DNA of 14,439 bases from JBGOUV01 sp041477815 (GCA_041477815.1 JBGOUV010000162.1:1-14439); one strand, 5' to 3'; counted from the stretch's first letter, positions 6,558 to 14,398 are shown. Translations and numbers: made by a program. Notes: a model not told the origin generated them from the letters alone.

Positions 6558-7720
6558 CGTTTCTCCCCCAGCTTCTTCAGGAACTCGGTGAACTCGCCCG
6601 AGGGGAGCTGCTGCAGCTTGTCCAGCTCACCCTTCTCCCGCAGCGCGTCGGCCTCCCGGCCCGCGTTGCGATAGGCGAGCATCAGTTGGTAGTGCGCCGG
6701 CTCGCTGGCCGGCGCCAGCCGCACCGCTTTCTCCAGGAGCGGAATGGCCTGCGCCGCCTCACCCGACCCTAGCCGAAGCCGCCCCAAAACCAGCGCCGCT
6801 TCCGCAAAATCCGGCTTCAAGCTCAGGGCGCGCTCCAGCCGGGGCCGCGCCGCCCCGGTCTTCTGCTGGGCCACCAGGATCTGTCCCACCTGGTACTCGG
6901 CCACGGCGTCGTTCGGATTGATCTCCAGCTCCCGCTCGAACTCCTGCCGCGCCTGCTCCAGCGCGGCCGGCTCGTGCGACCCCAGCAGCAACGCTCGCCC
7001 CAGCCGGTAGTGCAGGTTTACCGCCCGCGGGTTCTTTTCAATGGCCTTCCGATACTCACCAACCGCCGCAACATAGTTCCCCTGAATCTCAAAGACTTCG
7101 GCCGAAATCTGGTTGACCCGGTAAGACGCCGGAGCCTTTTGGAACAAATCGTAGACGGCGTCGTTCCACCCTTTCATATGAAAGCGCGCCGAAAGATAGA
7201 GCACGTCGGCGTCGCCCGGATAGGCCGCCCGCAAACGGTTCAACAGCGCCGCCGCCGCTTCCACGTCCCCGGCGGCGATCGCACATTGCGCCGCGCCCAG
7301 CCCGGCGAACCGGCGGACGCGAGCGTCCCCCCCGCCCTCGAACCGGGACCGCAGTCCGCCCCCGACCGCACCGCATTCGCCGCTAGCCGCCCGCGACAAC
7401 AGCACAAAGGTTTCCGCGCGGGAGTCGCCGGCCAGAGGTTCCAGCGCCTCCCGCGCCGCCACCAGCTTGCCAAGCTGGAATAGGTAGACACCCCGAGCAA
7501 GCGCCACCTCGCCGTCCTGCGGGCGTGCCCGTCCGAGCGCCTCCAGCGCCGCCTCCGCGGCACGCGTATCATTGCGTCCAATCGCCTCCAGCGCCTGCTC
7601 AAAGGTCTGGCCCTGCAACACCCCAGCCCAAACCATCACCACCAGTAGTATTGTGGGGCGGGCCCCCCGGCCCGCCGGCCGGCCCCCTGGGCGGCTGGAC
7701 GCTCCCCTAGTGACCGGCAT
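6554..7720 (-). CDS. Exported TPR protein
   Basis: A 388-residue tetratricopeptide protein with no enzymatic domain. After an unusual n-region rich in Arg, Gly and Pro (residues 1-22) comes a signal core (ILLVVMVWAGVLQGQ, 24-38), then helical repeats over about 40-365. The clearest repeats are AAVGEYRKAIEKNP (218-231), QEFERELEINPND (259-271), PRLERALSLKPD (293-304) and PLLEKAVRLAP (328-338). TPRs mediate protein contacts, so a periplasmic scaffold for the neighbouring CRTAC1-like proteins is a reasonable guess. The ATG at 7720 overlaps the 82-residue gene by 14 bases; no strong ribosome binding site is seen, so coupling is likely. Later in-frame starts at residues 27-29 would destroy the signal peptide. 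The first residues are encoded by a REP-like double hairpin. Confidence 0.85.
   Translation of the reverse strand: MPVTRGASSRPGGRPAGRGARPTILLVVMVWAGVLQGQTFEQALEAIGRNDTRAAEAALEALGRARPQDGEVALARGVYLFQLGKLVAAREALEPLAGDSRAETFVLLSRAASGECGAVGGGLRSRFEGGGDARVRRFAGLGAAQCAIAAGDVEAAAALLNRLRAAYPGDADVLYLSARFHMKGWNDAVYDLFQKAPASYRVNQISAEVFEIQGNYVAAVGEYRKAIEKNPRAVNLHYRLGRALLLGSHEPAALEQARQEFERELEINPNDAVAEYQVGQILVAQQKTGAARPRLERALSLKPDFAEAALVLGRLRLGSGEAAQAIPLLEKAVRLAPASEPAHYQLMLAYRNAGREADALREKGELDKLQQLPSGEFTEFLKKLGEKR
6563..6569 (-). promoter_or_regulatory. Ribosome binding site supporting a CTG start
   Basis: GGGGGAG on the minus strand, inside the end of the TPR gene, precedes CTG 6557 by five bases. This is why the CRTAC1-like gene is started at CTG and not at TTG 6509. 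Translational coupling from the overlapping TPR stop could work with it. Confidence 0.5.
7657..7695. repeat. REP-like tandem inverted repeat inside a coding sequence
   Basis: Two adjacent hairpins. The first has perfect 8-base arms GGCGGGCC and GGCCCGCC around a CCCC loop (7657-7676). The second has 7-base arms GCCGGCC and GGGCGGC with one mismatch around CCCT (7678-7695). The pattern resembles GC-rich palindromic elements dispersed in acidobacterial and planctomycete genomes; only one copy is seen here, so repetition in the genome is not shown. It encodes residues 9-22 of the TPR protein on the minus strand. Confidence 0.55.
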
Positions 7721-7955
7721 CGTCCATCACCAGACCCAATTCTCCCAAGCGCCGCCGCTCCCGCCCCTCGAAATACCGGAAGCTGAGCAGAGGTGGCGCC
7801 CCCGGCGCCAGCAGCGGCGCGGCCACCCACTCCTCCGCCACAATCTCCACCCCTCTCCCCGAGCGATCGAGAGCCTCCATCACCCCCCGCCAAAGTGACG
7901 AAGACGGGTCGGGCGGACCCTGTTGCCAGGCCAGCAGCAGCAACAACAAGGTCAT
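7707..7955 (-). CDS. Small exported protein of unknown function
   Basis: An 82-residue protein that I do not recognise. It begins with a short hydrophobic stretch (MTLLLLLLAWQQG) that looks like a signal peptide, although the n-region has no positive charge. The mature part includes LWRGVMEALDRSGRGVEIVAEEW and a charged FEGRERRRL segment, with no cysteines and no known motif. ATG 7955 was preferred over ATG 7979 because it overlaps the preceding CRTAC1-like stop in ATGA, has an AAGGAG ribosome binding site about eight bases upstream, and puts the hydrophobic segment at the N-terminus. Its 3' end overlaps the TPR start by 14 bases. The overlaps on both sides and the signal-like start argue that it is real and not chance reading. 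It could also be a truncated remnant of a larger protein. Confidence 0.68.
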   Translation of the reverse strand: MTLLLLLLAWQQGPPDPSSSLWRGVMEALDRSGRGVEIVAEEWVAAPLLAPGAPPLLSFRYFEGRERRRLGELGLVMDDAGH

Positions 7956-9616
7956 CGCCGCAGCTCCTTCCCCTTCCACTCCCCCACCCCCTCAGTAATC
8001 ACCAGCCTCCGATTCACCGGCACGTCCTTCCACTCCTGCACCCCCCCACTGGGCCACCGGACCTCCAAACGGCTCACCACCCTCGCCGGCCCCAAGCCAA
8101 AGTGCAAGGTCAAGTCACTCTGCGAATAGTAGCTGCCGCCGCTCCGAACCTCGTCGATCTGGCGTCGCCCCCCGGCCTCCACGGTAACACGCGCGCCGAT
8201 GCCGCTGCGGTTCGACTTCGTACCCACCACCGCCACCAGCAGCGCGTTCTGGCGCGGACCCTCGTTGCGGAGCACGGCCGGCGGCTCGTTCATATTGACG
8301 ATAACCACCTCCGGATGCCCGTCCCCATCCAGGTCCCCCGCGGCCATCCCTCGGGCCGGACGCGCCGGCTCCAGCCCCGGACCCGCCCCCGCGCTGATAT
8401 CCCCGAACCGGCCGTTGCCCAGGTTGCGGTATAGCAACGTCTTCTGCCGGTAGCGCTCGCCGATCGACGTGCCCTCCACTTCGGGATACACGTGGCCGTT
8501 GGCCATCAGGAGGTCCTTCCAGCCGTCCTCGTCCACGTCCAGGAACAGGACGCCCCACCCCAGCAGTTGATTCCGCCCCAACCCGGCCCGCCGGGAAACG
8601 TCGCTGAAGAATCTCCCGTCCTCGTTGCTGTAGAGCGACGGCAGGTCTCCCGAGAAGTTAGTCTTAACAATATCGAAGAAACCGTTGCCATCGTAGTCCG
8701 CCACCGCCACGCCCATGCCCGCCTGCACCGCCCCATCGAAGTTGTACGCCACCCCGGCCTCCACGGCGCGCTCTTCAAACGTGCCGTTCCGCCGATTGTG
8801 AAACAGCAGGCTCGGCGTCTGATCGCAGGCCACGTAGATATCGGGCCAGGAGTCGTTGTCGAAATCCGATACCACTACCCCCAGCCCATACCGTCCGCCA
8901 GGCTTCAGGATCCCCGCCGGGCCGGAAACATCGGTAAACGTTCCGTCCCGATTGTTGTGGTAGAGGACGTTCCTCCCCGGCGGCAGCCCCAGCGGCCCGC
9001 ACATCACCGCCAAGCCCTTCCAGTTGCAGTGGGGGCCTTCGCCGGGCTTCGGCGTCTTCTTCAAATCGAGGTCCACGTAGTTGGCCACGAACAGGTCCAG
9101 GAACCCGTCCCGATCGTAGTCCAGAAAGGCGCAGCCGGCCCCCCACCGGGTTCCCGACGCCGGAAGCCCGGCCCGGTCCGTAGTGTCGGCGAACTTCCCG
9201 TCACCCTGATTCCGGTACAGCACGTTGTGTCCGTAATAGGTAACCAGCATGTCGGGACGCCCGTCGTTGTCGTAGTCCCCCACGCAGACGCCCTGCGCCC
9301 AACCCTCCCCTTTTAAACCGGCCTCGCCGGACACCTCCCGGAAGTGGCCCGTCCGGTCGTTCTGGTACAACCGGGAAGGCTGCCCCGGCCCGTTCGCGAC
9401 AAAAATGTCGTTCCAGCCGTCCCCGTCGAAATCGAAGATCGCGGCGCCGTTCCCCGTGGTTTCGAGGATGGACTCCTTACGGTCCCGGCCGCCGTAGCGG
9501 TTCGGCTCGACCAGGCCGGAGGCCCCGGCGATGTCGAGGTACCGGCAGGCTGGAGAATCGTTCCCGAGCAGGTAGCTGCAGATAAGCAAGACCGCTCGAA
9601 GACGGAGGGACCGCAC
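7952..9616 (-). CDS. Exported FG-GAP/ASPIC-UnbV (CRTAC1-like) beta-propeller protein, first gene of the minus-strand unit
   Basis: A 554-residue paralogue of the protein at 4923-6557. The signal region is RSLRLRAVLLICSYLLG with possible cleavage near SPA (21-23). Seven calcium-type loops start at D62, D114, D167, D251, D307, D360 and D428; the fourth has Ser for Gly (DFDNDSWPD), and the last ends in Glu (DLDGDGHPE). A cysteine pair at C197 and C206 (CNWKGLAVMCGP) and the ASPIC/UnbV domain (about 465-540; RSGGSYYSQSDLTLHFGLG) match the paralogue motif for motif. The start is GTG 9616: an in-frame TAA lies four codons upstream, and the next possible start (TTG 9589) would shorten the signal. 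A TATAAT box ends eight bases before the GTG, so the message may be leaderless. The family role is unsettled; an extracellular calcium-dependent binding protein is the best general description. Confidence 0.9.
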   Translation of the reverse strand: MRSLRLRAVLLICSYLLGNDSPACRYLDIAGASGLVEPNRYGGRDRKESILETTGNGAAIFDFDGDGWNDIFVANGPGQPSRLYQNDRTGHFREVSGEAGLKGEGWAQGVCVGDYDNDGRPDMLVTYYGHNVLYRNQGDGKFADTTDRAGLPASGTRWGAGCAFLDYDRDGFLDLFVANYVDLDLKKTPKPGEGPHCNWKGLAVMCGPLGLPPGRNVLYHNNRDGTFTDVSGPAGILKPGGRYGLGVVVSDFDNDSWPDIYVACDQTPSLLFHNRRNGTFEERAVEAGVAYNFDGAVQAGMGVAVADYDGNGFFDIVKTNFSGDLPSLYSNEDGRFFSDVSRRAGLGRNQLLGWGVLFLDVDEDGWKDLLMANGHVYPEVEGTSIGERYRQKTLLYRNLGNGRFGDISAGAGPGLEPARPARGMAAGDLDGDGHPEVVIVNMNEPPAVLRNEGPRQNALLVAVVGTKSNRSGIGARVTVEAGGRRQIDEVRSGGSYYSQSDLTLHFGLGPARVVSRLEVRWPSGGVQEWKDVPVNRRLVITEGVGEWKGKELRR

Positions 9617-9624
9617 CTCCCAAG

Positions 9625-9630
9625 ATTATA
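9625..9630 (-). promoter_or_regulatory. Consensus -10 box, probable leaderless promoter of the minus-strand unit
   Basis: TATAAT on the minus strand. The expected transcription start is near 9618, two bases before GTG 9616. The -35 is weak: TTGGTC at 19-base spacing or TGGTCC at 18. A GGGAG just before the GTG is too close to act as a normal ribosome binding site, which fits leaderless initiation. Confidence 0.5.
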
Positions 9631-9662
9631 CACTTCACCGTTAAAACCGGACCAAAAAGATC

Positions 9663-9691
9663 TTGACAACCCCCTCAGTCCGCCCTATTGT
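9663..9691 (+). promoter_or_regulatory. Sigma-70-type promoter of the receptor unit
   Basis: A perfect -35 TTGACA (9663-9668) is followed after exactly 17 bases by TATTGT (9686-9691), a 4 of 6 match to the -10. The start would be near 9698, giving a leader of about 27 bases with GGAGG. The two divergent promoters do not overlap: their cores are separated by about 10 bases, so one regulator could control both. Confidence 0.68.
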
Positions 9692-9712
9692 AGGGTTGAG
9701 TGTGATCTGTCT

Positions 9713-9717
9713 GGAGG
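9713..9717 (+). promoter_or_regulatory. Ribosome binding site deciding the receptor start
   Basis: GGAGG followed by a G run lies seven bases before ATG 9725. It places the receptor start at the signal peptide, although the frame is open back to 9344 inside the divergent gene. A second ATG follows at 9728. Confidence 0.8.
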
Positions 9718-9724
9718 GGGCACC

Positions 9725-12700
9725 ATGATGTGCGCAAAGAGTGGGCTTCGCCTGCTCGTTTTGAGTGTGATTCTGGCCGCTTCTCTGCCGGCCCAGCGCG
9801 ATCTCGGGACCATTCTCGGCGTCGTCACCGACCCCACCGGCGGGGTGGTCGGCGGCGCCAAGGTGACCATCACCGAAGACGCCACCGGCTCCAAGTTCAA
9901 CGTCGACACAGACGGCAGTGGCAATTACATCCGGCCGCTGATCAAGCCCGGCACCTACACCATCGAGGTCGAGATGAGCGGCTTTCGCAAGGCGGTGCAG
10001 CGGAACGTGCTGCTCAACGCCGGCGATCGCGTGGCCGTGAATCTCACCCTGCAAGTGGGAGAGGTCACCCAGGCCATCGAAGTCAATTCCGCCCCGCCCG
10101 CCCTCCAGACCGAGAGCACCACCATCGGCCAGACGCTCCAGACGCGTCAGATGCGCGATCTGCCGCTGTTCGGACAGCGCAAATTCGCGTTCCTGGCGCT
10201 GACCGCCCCGGCCGTGGTTCCCGCCGAGCCCGGCGCCCGCGATGCCGCCGGCGGCGGCTTCTCCGCCAACGGCGTCCGTTCCAACGGCCAGAATAACTTC
10301 CTGCTGAACGGTGTCGACAACAACGTCAACGTCATCGACTTCATCAACCAGACCGCCTACGTCATCGGCCCGTCCATCGAGGCGATCGGGGAGATGAAGA
10401 TCCTCACCAACGGCTACAACGCCGAGTACGGGCGGGGCGCTGGCGGCGTCATCAACGTCACCATCAAGTCCGGGACCAACGAGCTGCACGGCACCGTGTT
10501 CGAGTTTCTGCAGAACGATAAGCTTGACGCCAACAAGTGGGAATCCAACCGCGCCGGCAAGGATAAGGGCCCCTTCAAGCAGAACCAGTTCGGAGTCGCG
10601 GCGGGCGGCCGGATCATCAAGGACCGGACCTTCTGGTTTGCCGACTACCAGGGCACCCGCATCCGCTCCACGGGCGGCGCCGTCCCCGGCCTGGGCAACA
10701 CCTTCACCCGCACCATCCCGTTCCCGGACTTCCGCAACGGGGACTTTTCGCGGCTTCTGACCGGCCGGACTCTGGGAACCGACGCGGCCGGCCGGGCGGT
10801 CCCGGAAGGCGGAATTTTCGATATCGCCTCGAATGCGACCGTCAATGGGCAGTTGGTGCGCGACTGGTTCCCGAATAACCGCATCCCGGCCAGTCGCTTC
10901 GATCCTGCGGCCAAGAAGATCATCGACCTCTACCCCAACCCCAACCAGAACCTCAACGACCGCATTCCGGGTTCCAACTACTTTGTGGCCACCTCCGGCC
11001 AGCAGCAGAACGATCAGGCCGACCTCCGCATCGACCACCGGCTCACCGACCGGGACAGCCTGTTCGGCAGCCTGAGCTGGTCCGAAGAGGACAAGTACAA
11101 CCAGCCGCCGTTCCTGAGCGCCTTGGATTCGGCGGGGTTTGCCGGCGAATCGGAAAACAACAAGGGCCGCAACGCCATGCTGAGCTGGACCCGCGTCTGG
11201 AAACCCACGGTGATCACCGAAACGCGCCTGGCTTTCTCCCGCTTGATCACCCAGCGCACCCAGGCCAACGGCAGTACCGACATGCAAAAGCAGTTCGGCA
11301 TCGGCGGGCTGCAAACCTTCTCCGCGCTCAATGGCGGCCTGCCCAACATCCAGCCGGAGGGCTACGATACCGTCGGCGGCGCGGAGTGGCTGCCCACCAA
11401 GGAATACAACAACGTCTGGGACTTCATCCAGAACGTGGCCATCAGCAAGAACGCCCACGCCCTCAAGTTCGGCTACGAGTACCGGCCGATCGGCTTCCCG
11501 TTCTTCCAGGTCCCCTCGCCGCGCGGCACGTACCGGTTCCAGCGCAATCGCAACCAGAATCCGCAATTTTTGGCGGGGACCGGCGACGGCATCGCCTCCT
11601 GGCTGCTCGGCTATCCGGGCAACAGCACCATCACCACGCAAAACTTCATCTCGTCGGAGAAAAAAGCCCACGCCTGGTACCTCCAGGACGATTGGAAGAT
11701 CGCCCAGCGGGTGACTTTGAACTTCGGCCTGCGCTACGAGCTGTTCTCCCCCATCGGCGAGAAGTTTTCGAGGCAGTCGAATTTCGAATACGCCCGCAAC
11801 GCGCTGGTGATCCCCAAGGGTAAGGACCAGGAGGCGCCGCTGCCGCCCAACTTCGCTACGCAGTACGCGCAAGTCAAGGTCGAGCGGGGCATTGCGTCCA
11901 AGTACATGATCCCCTGGGATAAGACGAACATCGCCCCCCGAGTCGGCATCGCGTGGGAGGCCCGGCGCGGAACCGTGATTCGGGCCGCGTACGGGATGTT
12001 CTACGGCGGCGAGGAGAATCAGGGAGGCAACCCCAACCGAGGCGAATCGGTGCCCTTCAATCAGACCCAGAACCTGAACTGGCCCAATCAATTCGCCCTG
12101 GTTCCGAACCTGAACCGCTTCTCCGACGGCTTCCCCGCCAACGTGTTCAATCTGCCGGCGGCCATCTCCTTCCGCACCGTGGACCCGAATTTCCGGAACC
12201 CGCTGGTGCAAAAGTGGAACCTGGCGGTGCAGCGCGACCTGGGATTTGGCACCACGCTGGAGGTCGCCTATATCGGATCGCGGGGATCGCACCTGCTGGT
12301 CCAATGGGACCCCAATCAGCCCCAGAACGTGGCGGACCCGGCCGCTCCCACGCTGCCCCGGCGCCGTCTGAACTACTTGGACGGCGGTATCACCGTGGAC
12401 TCCACGTTCGGCTTCTCCCGGTATCACGGGTTGGCCACCCGGCTGGAGAAGCGCTACTCGAACGGCCTGCAGTTCCTGCTCGGCCATACCTGGAGCCACG
12501 CTCTGACCAATTCCGGCACGCCGCTGTCCGGGAGCCCCGGCTTTGGATTGCGCGACATCAACAGTTACTCAGCGGAATACGCCCACGCTCCTCACGACAT
12601 CCGGCACCGCTTCACCTACAGCACCAGCTACGACCTGCCGTTCGGCCGCGGAAAGAAGTTCGGGTCCAGCTGGTCTCGTCCGGTCGACGCGGTGCTGGGC

Positions 12701-13156
12701 CATTGGCAGACCAATGGCATCCTGACCCTGCAGACCGGGAATGCCTTTACTTTGGGGACCCGGAACGGCAGTTGCGGTTGCGGTGGCTCGATCCACCCCG
12801 ACCTCCTGTCCGGCAAGGATCCCCAGGCTCCGCCCCCCGCCGGGCGCACTCCGGACCGGTGGTTTGACGTGGATGCCGTTACGTCTCCTACCAGGGGTAC
12901 TTACGGGACTCTGGGCAACAACAGCAACTACGGCCCGGGACGGCGGAACATCGACTTCTCGATCTTCAAGGATTTCCCCATCACCGAGCGTTACCGGTTG
13001 CAATTCCGGTCCGAGTACTTCAACCTGTCCAACACCCCGCAATTCCTGGTCGGGAGCATCAACCGCACGCAGGGCGACAGCGCCTTCGGCCGGATCAACG
13101 AAACCGTCGCCGGTACCGAGCGCCACGTCCAGTTCGCGCTGCGGTTCATGTTTTAG
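9725..13156 (+). CDS. TonB-dependent receptor, Oar-like, with carboxypeptidase-regulatory-like N-terminal domain
   Basis: A 1143-residue outer-membrane receptor of the large acidobacterial type. Order: signal peptide (1-24, cleavage near LPAQ), a carboxypeptidase-regulatory-like beta-sandwich (about 26-112; TILGVVTDPTGG, then KPGTYTIEVEMSGFRKA), a plug (about 125-250; FSANGVRSNGQNNFLLNGVDNN, then YNAEYGRGAGGVINVTIKSGTN), and a long beta-barrel to the end. The last residue is Phe (FALRFMF), the usual outer-membrane barrel signal. I see no clear TonB box. The mature protein appears to have only two cysteines, C1017 and C1019 in GSCGCGG, in a late barrel loop. Receptors of this type import large or scarce ligands such as glycans or metal complexes using TonB energy; the ligand here is unknown. 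It is the first gene of the plus-strand unit, followed with no gap by a TPR gene. Confidence 0.93.
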   Translation: MMCAKSGLRLLVLSVILAASLPAQRDLGTILGVVTDPTGGVVGGAKVTITEDATGSKFNVDTDGSGNYIRPLIKPGTYTIEVEMSGFRKAVQRNVLLNAGDRVAVNLTLQVGEVTQAIEVNSAPPALQTESTTIGQTLQTRQMRDLPLFGQRKFAFLALTAPAVVPAEPGARDAAGGGFSANGVRSNGQNNFLLNGVDNNVNVIDFINQTAYVIGPSIEAIGEMKILTNGYNAEYGRGAGGVINVTIKSGTNELHGTVFEFLQNDKLDANKWESNRAGKDKGPFKQNQFGVAAGGRIIKDRTFWFADYQGTRIRSTGGAVPGLGNTFTRTIPFPDFRNGDFSRLLTGRTLGTDAAGRAVPEGGIFDIASNATVNGQLVRDWFPNNRIPASRFDPAAKKIIDLYPNPNQNLNDRIPGSNYFVATSGQQQNDQADLRIDHRLTDRDSLFGSLSWSEEDKYNQPPFLSALDSAGFAGESENNKGRNAMLSWTRVWKPTVITETRLAFSRLITQRTQANGSTDMQKQFGIGGLQTFSALNGGLPNIQPEGYDTVGGAEWLPTKEYNNVWDFIQNVAISKNAHALKFGYEYRPIGFPFFQVPSPRGTYRFQRNRNQNPQFLAGTGDGIASWLLGYPGNSTITTQNFISSEKKAHAWYLQDDWKIAQRVTLNFGLRYELFSPIGEKFSRQSNFEYARNALVIPKGKDQEAPLPPNFATQYAQVKVERGIASKYMIPWDKTNIAPRVGIAWEARRGTVIRAAYGMFYGGEENQGGNPNRGESVPFNQTQNLNWPNQFALVPNLNRFSDGFPANVFNLPAAISFRTVDPNFRNPLVQKWNLAVQRDLGFGTTLEVAYIGSRGSHLLVQWDPNQPQNVADPAAPTLPRRRLNYLDGGITVDSTFGFSRYHGLATRLEKRYSNGLQFLLGHTWSHALTNSGTPLSGSPGFGLRDINSYSAEYAHAPHDIRHRFTYSTSYDLPFGRGKKFGSSWSRPVDAVLGHWQTNGILTLQTGNAFTLGTRNGSCGCGGSIHPDLLSGKDPQAPPPAGRTPDRWFDVDAVTSPTRGTYGTLGNNSNYGPGRRNIDFSIFKDFPITERYRLQFRSEYFNLSNTPQFLVGSINRTQGDSAFGRINETVAGTERHVQFALRFMF

Positions 13157-14398
13157 GTGACGTGGCAGGCCCTTTGCATCCTGGTCGGGTTGGCGGCAGC
13201 CGCCGACCCGACTTTTGATGTCCTCCTCCGCCAAGGGTTGGTGGCGCTGGATCGCAATGAACTGACCGCCGCTCTGGATCACCTCGAGAAGGCTTCGAAA
13301 CTACAGCCCCAGGACGCCAGAGTCTGGCTGGCCTTGGCCCAGACTCACCGCAAGTCCGGCCGGCCGAAGCTCGCCCGCGAGGCCGCCACCCGCGCCGCGG
13401 CGCTCGGGCCGGAGAATCCCTGGATCCTGCATGGCCTGGCGATCTTCTATTCCCAGGACGAAAACTGGAAGAGCGCCGGCGAGTTTGAGGCGCGCTATGC
13501 GGAGAAGCGTCCGTCGGACCCTGACGCCCTCGGCCGCGCTGCCGGGTTTTACCTGCAGGCCGGCGATTCCAAGCTGGCGATCGATCTGGCGAAGCGGGGC
13601 CTGGCCCGAGAAAACCGGGCGGACCTGCGCAACCTGTTAGGGAAAGCTTACGAGGCCGCCGGCCAGTTCGATAAGACCATCCCGGAACTGCAGGAGGCGA
13701 TCCGGCTGGCGCCCTACGAAGAATCGTATTACTTCGACCTCGGATATGTCCTCCTGCTGCACCAGAACTTCGACGCGGCCATTCGGCTCCTCGAATCGGC
13801 CAGGAAGACCTTCGACAAGAGCGCCCAACTGGAGCTGACCCTGGGCATCGCCTACTACGGCCAGCGGCGGTTTGCCGAGGCCGTCGATTCGTTTCTGCGG
13901 GCCGCGTCCCTCGCTCCCCAACTGGAGCAGCCGTACGTGTTTCTGGGCCGCATTCTCGGGCAAGCAGGGGACCGCCTGCCGGAGATCATCCGGCAATTCG
14001 CCTCGTTCGCAGCAACCAACCCCCGGAACCACCTGGGATACTTCCTCCAGGCCAAAGCTCTGGCCGTCCAGGGCGATGCGGACTCCGATGCGGAGGCGCT
14101 CTTGCGAAAGTCCCTGGCCTTGCAGGACAAGTTCTGGGAGTCGCACTTCGAGCTGGCGCTGCTGCTGGAGCAAGAGCGCGACTTTGCCGGGGCGGCCGTC
14201 GAACTCGAGCGCGCCGTCCGGCTCAACCCGCCGAATCCCACCCCGCACTACCGCCTGGCCCGCATCTACGACCGCCTCGGCAAGTCCGATCGGGCCCAAG
14301 CCGAGCGCGCGCTGCACGAAAAGCTCACCGCCGAGGAGAAGGCCGCCATTCAGAAGCACGCCGCTGGCCTGAAACGCCTGGAGCTCGTGGTAAAATGA
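13157..14398 (+). CDS. Exported TPR protein paired with the receptor
   Basis: A 413-residue tetratricopeptide protein. It has a short signal peptide (QALCILVGLAAAA, 4-16) and TPRs from about residue 20 to 395, such as AALDHLEKASKLQPQD (38-53), KTIPELQEAIRLAP and GAAVELERAVRLNPPNP. No enzymatic domain is seen. The start GTG 13157 directly follows the receptor's TAG with no spacer and no ribosome binding site, so translation must be coupled to termination on the receptor. Its stop overlaps the next start in ATGA. Layout and composition resemble the TPR protein of the divergent unit, so the two are probably distant paralogues. A role as a periplasmic partner of the receptor is inference from position. 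Confidence 0.88.
   Translation: MTWQALCILVGLAAAADPTFDVLLRQGLVALDRNELTAALDHLEKASKLQPQDARVWLALAQTHRKSGRPKLAREAATRAAALGPENPWILHGLAIFYSQDENWKSAGEFEARYAEKRPSDPDALGRAAGFYLQAGDSKLAIDLAKRGLARENRADLRNLLGKAYEAAGQFDKTIPELQEAIRLAPYEESYYFDLGYVLLLHQNFDAAIRLLESARKTFDKSAQLELTLGIAYYGQRRFAEAVDSFLRAASLAPQLEQPYVFLGRILGQAGDRLPEIIRQFASFAATNPRNHLGYFLQAKALAVQGDADSDAEALLRKSLALQDKFWESHFELALLLEQERDFAGAAVELERAVRLNPPNPTPHYRLARIYDRLGKSDRAQAERALHEKLTAEEKAAIQKHAAGLKRLELVVK
14388..14396 (+). promoter_or_regulatory. Candidate extended -10 promoter at the end of the TPR gene
   Basis: TGGTAAAAT is an extended -10 (TGn plus TAAAAT) with an expected start near 14403, four bases before ATG 14407. It could give an internal, nearly leaderless transcript for the next gene. 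It lies in coding sequence, so chance occurrence is a real possibility. Confidence 0.22.

Noticed and set aside
5310..6674. A 454-codon plus-strand open frame opposite the CRTAC1-like gene
   Set aside because: It mirrors the repeated Asp-rich loops as Val/Ile-rich repeats (complement of the DxDxDG codons) and has no motif of its own.
9344..9724. Extension of the receptor frame upstream of ATG 9725
   Set aside because: It runs through the promoter and into the divergent CRTAC1-like gene. The signal peptide and ribosome binding site fix the start at 9725.
9641..12499. A 952-codon open frame on the minus strand opposite the receptor gene
   Set aside because: It is antisense to a clear receptor with signal peptide, plug motifs and terminal Phe. 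Long antisense frames are expected in GC-rich genes, and this one shows no family motif.
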